Positions 16,351 to 17,038 of a stretch of 17,038 bases of DNA are shown here, in pieces (position 1 is the stretch's first letter; each line of letters opens with the position of its first letter). The position numbers and the translations under genes were made by a program. The notes under the pieces were generated by a model, which searched no databases, was not told the origin of the DNA, and saw nothing but the letters and a program-made list of their open reading frames with translations. This DNA is from an uncultured Eubacteriales bacterium (lineage in GTDB: Bacteria; Bacillota_A; Clostridia; Christensenellales; Aristaeellaceae), in NCBI GenBank assembly GCA_900313545.1, contig OMRS01000164.1, positions 1-17,038 of the forward strand, written 5' to 3'.

Positions 16351-16354
16351 ATGC

Positions 16355-16385
16355 GTATTCTACATCTTGTATTCTAGTTTATCAA
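16355..16385 (-). promoter_or_regulatory. Promoter of the uxuA operon with direct repeats
   Basis: Minus strand: TTGATA (16385-16380), a 17-nt spacer, TAGAAT (16362-16357). The octamer TAGAATAC occurs twice, at 16376-16369 and 16362-16355, offset by 14 bp, the second over the -10 box. The repeats could be the binding site of the GntR-type regulator, though such operators are usually palindromic. Confidence 0.6.
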
Positions 16386-16566
16386 TAGTGCAGCTCGTTG
16401 GTTTTTTACTTCGCTTTTTATGAGGATAATCCACAGATTCCTAAGAAACAGATCTTATTTTGTCTATTTTTATGATTCTCCTGCTGTTTGCCACATGTCC
16501 TGCCCGATTTCAGTTCCTCGCAGGCGGCGCGTTTTTTGTGAATTTTCCACAAGTCCTGTCGAAGGC
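16386..16566. other. Non-coding stretch between the flavoprotein and uxu genes
   Basis: About 180 bp, locally A+T-rich, with no gene. TTGTG...CACAA (16536-16552) is a weak inverted repeat, and TAATCCACA near 16427 resembles a DnaA box with one mismatch; neither is convincing. Confidence 0.4.
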
Positions 16567-16599
16567 AAAAAGCCCGGAGGAGCCGAAGCTCCTCCGGGC
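16567..16599 (-). terminator. Terminator of the flavoprotein gene
   Basis: 12-bp stem GCCCGGAGGAGC / GCTCCTCCGGGC closed by a stable TTCG tetraloop and followed by TTTTT. 17 nt past the stop codon. Confidence 0.95.
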
Positions 16600-16615
16600 A
16601 GGATATGCCTTTGAA

Positions 16616-17038
16616 TTACTTGTTGTCAGCCGTCACAGCCTTGGCTGCGGTACGTCCGGACACGAAGATCTCAACGATGGCATTGCCGCCGAGACGGTTG
16701 CCGCCGTGGATACCTCCGGTAACTTCACCCGCGGCATAGAGGCCGGGGATGATTTCGCCGTCGGTGTTCAGCACGTGACGGTCAACGTCAACGACTACGC
16801 CGCCCATGGTGTGATGGGTGGAAGGAGCCATGAGACGGATGGTCATGACAGTATTGTCAAGATCATAGGTCTCGGGCAGGTACTTTCCGTTCTCATCCTT
16901 TTCGACATTACCGACAGTGCGGGACGCGATGGCCTTGCCTACGTCAGGATATTCACCCTGGCCCATAACAGCGGCGTCATAGTCGCGGATGGTCTGGATG
17001 ACGACTTCAGGATCAGCCTCGATGCCCAGCTCCTTGAA
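16616..17038 (-). CDS. Fumarate-reductase-like FAD flavoprotein (C-terminal part only)
   Basis: The last 140 residues of an FAD-binding flavoprotein of the fumarate reductase/flavocytochrome c family; the N-terminal part lies beyond the right edge, the frame being open to 17038. Seen: [14 protein letters not shown] with the substrate-binding His, [14 protein letters not shown], and [21 protein letters not shown] with the Arg that holds the substrate carboxylate and the C-terminal FAD contacts. Relatives reduce fumarate, urocanate or other enoates as electron sinks, or act as NADH-linked reductases through an N-terminal FMN domain that cannot be checked here. Followed by a strong terminator, so it ends its transcription unit. 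Confidence 0.9.
   Translation of the reverse strand, partial: FKELGIEADPEVVIQTIRDYDAAVMGQGEYPDVGKAIASRTVGNVEKDENGKYLPETYDLDNTVMTIRLMAPSTHHTMGGVVVDVDRHVLNTDGEIIPGLYAAGEVTGGIHGGNRLGGNAIVEIFVSGRTAAKAVTADNK

Noticed and set aside
16427..16435. TAATCCACA resembling a DnaA box
   Set aside because: Single site with a mismatch, no cluster and no replication genes nearby.

Overview
The window looks like chromosomal DNA of a fairly GC-rich anaerobic Bacillota (Clostridia-type) bacterium. Three things point there: the rplU-prp-rpmA cluster, with an L27 that carries the Firmicutes-type cleavable N-terminus; strong AGGAGG-type ribosome binding sites with many TTG/GTG starts; and sigma-A promoters of TTGACA/TATAAT type. 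I cannot name the species. Apart from rplU-prp-rpmA, every gene lies on the minus strand, so the map reads best from right to left.

Left part (1-4205). A membrane-bound GGDEF-EAL protein is cut by the left edge and is divergent from the ribosomal operon rplU-prp-rpmA. That operon ends at a strong terminator and faces deoC, which ends at its own elaborate hairpin. deoC is the last gene of a unit reading TIM-barrel protein, short-chain dehydrogenase, deoC (5839 down to 3525).

Middle (5840-8032). About 1 kb without protein genes holds an A+T-rich tract with the promoter of the TIM-barrel unit. It also holds what I read as a compact ORF-less group II intron (about 6809 to 6154, minus), sitting directly behind a hairpin that follows a secreted-protein gene. 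Upstream are that secreted protein of unknown function and a secreted double-SH3b protein.

Transport block (8126-10992). A three-gene ABC importer of the PF04392 substrate-binding type (relatives import tryptophan or tyrosine) has a consensus promoter, a terminator/attenuator after the binding-protein gene and a second promoter before the permease and ATPase.

Right part (11137-17038). NADP-type glutamate dehydrogenase stands alone with its own promoter and terminator. Next comes a hexuronate operon, uxuA-uxuB-gntR, turning fructuronate/mannonate into 2-keto-3-deoxygluconate under a FadR-type regulator. At the right edge is the C-terminal end of a fumarate-reductase-like flavoprotein. The set suggests a fermenter living on uronic acids and amino acids. 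The most unusual item is the ORF-less intron behind a terminator hairpin; no defence system, CRISPR array, tRNA or rRNA was seen.
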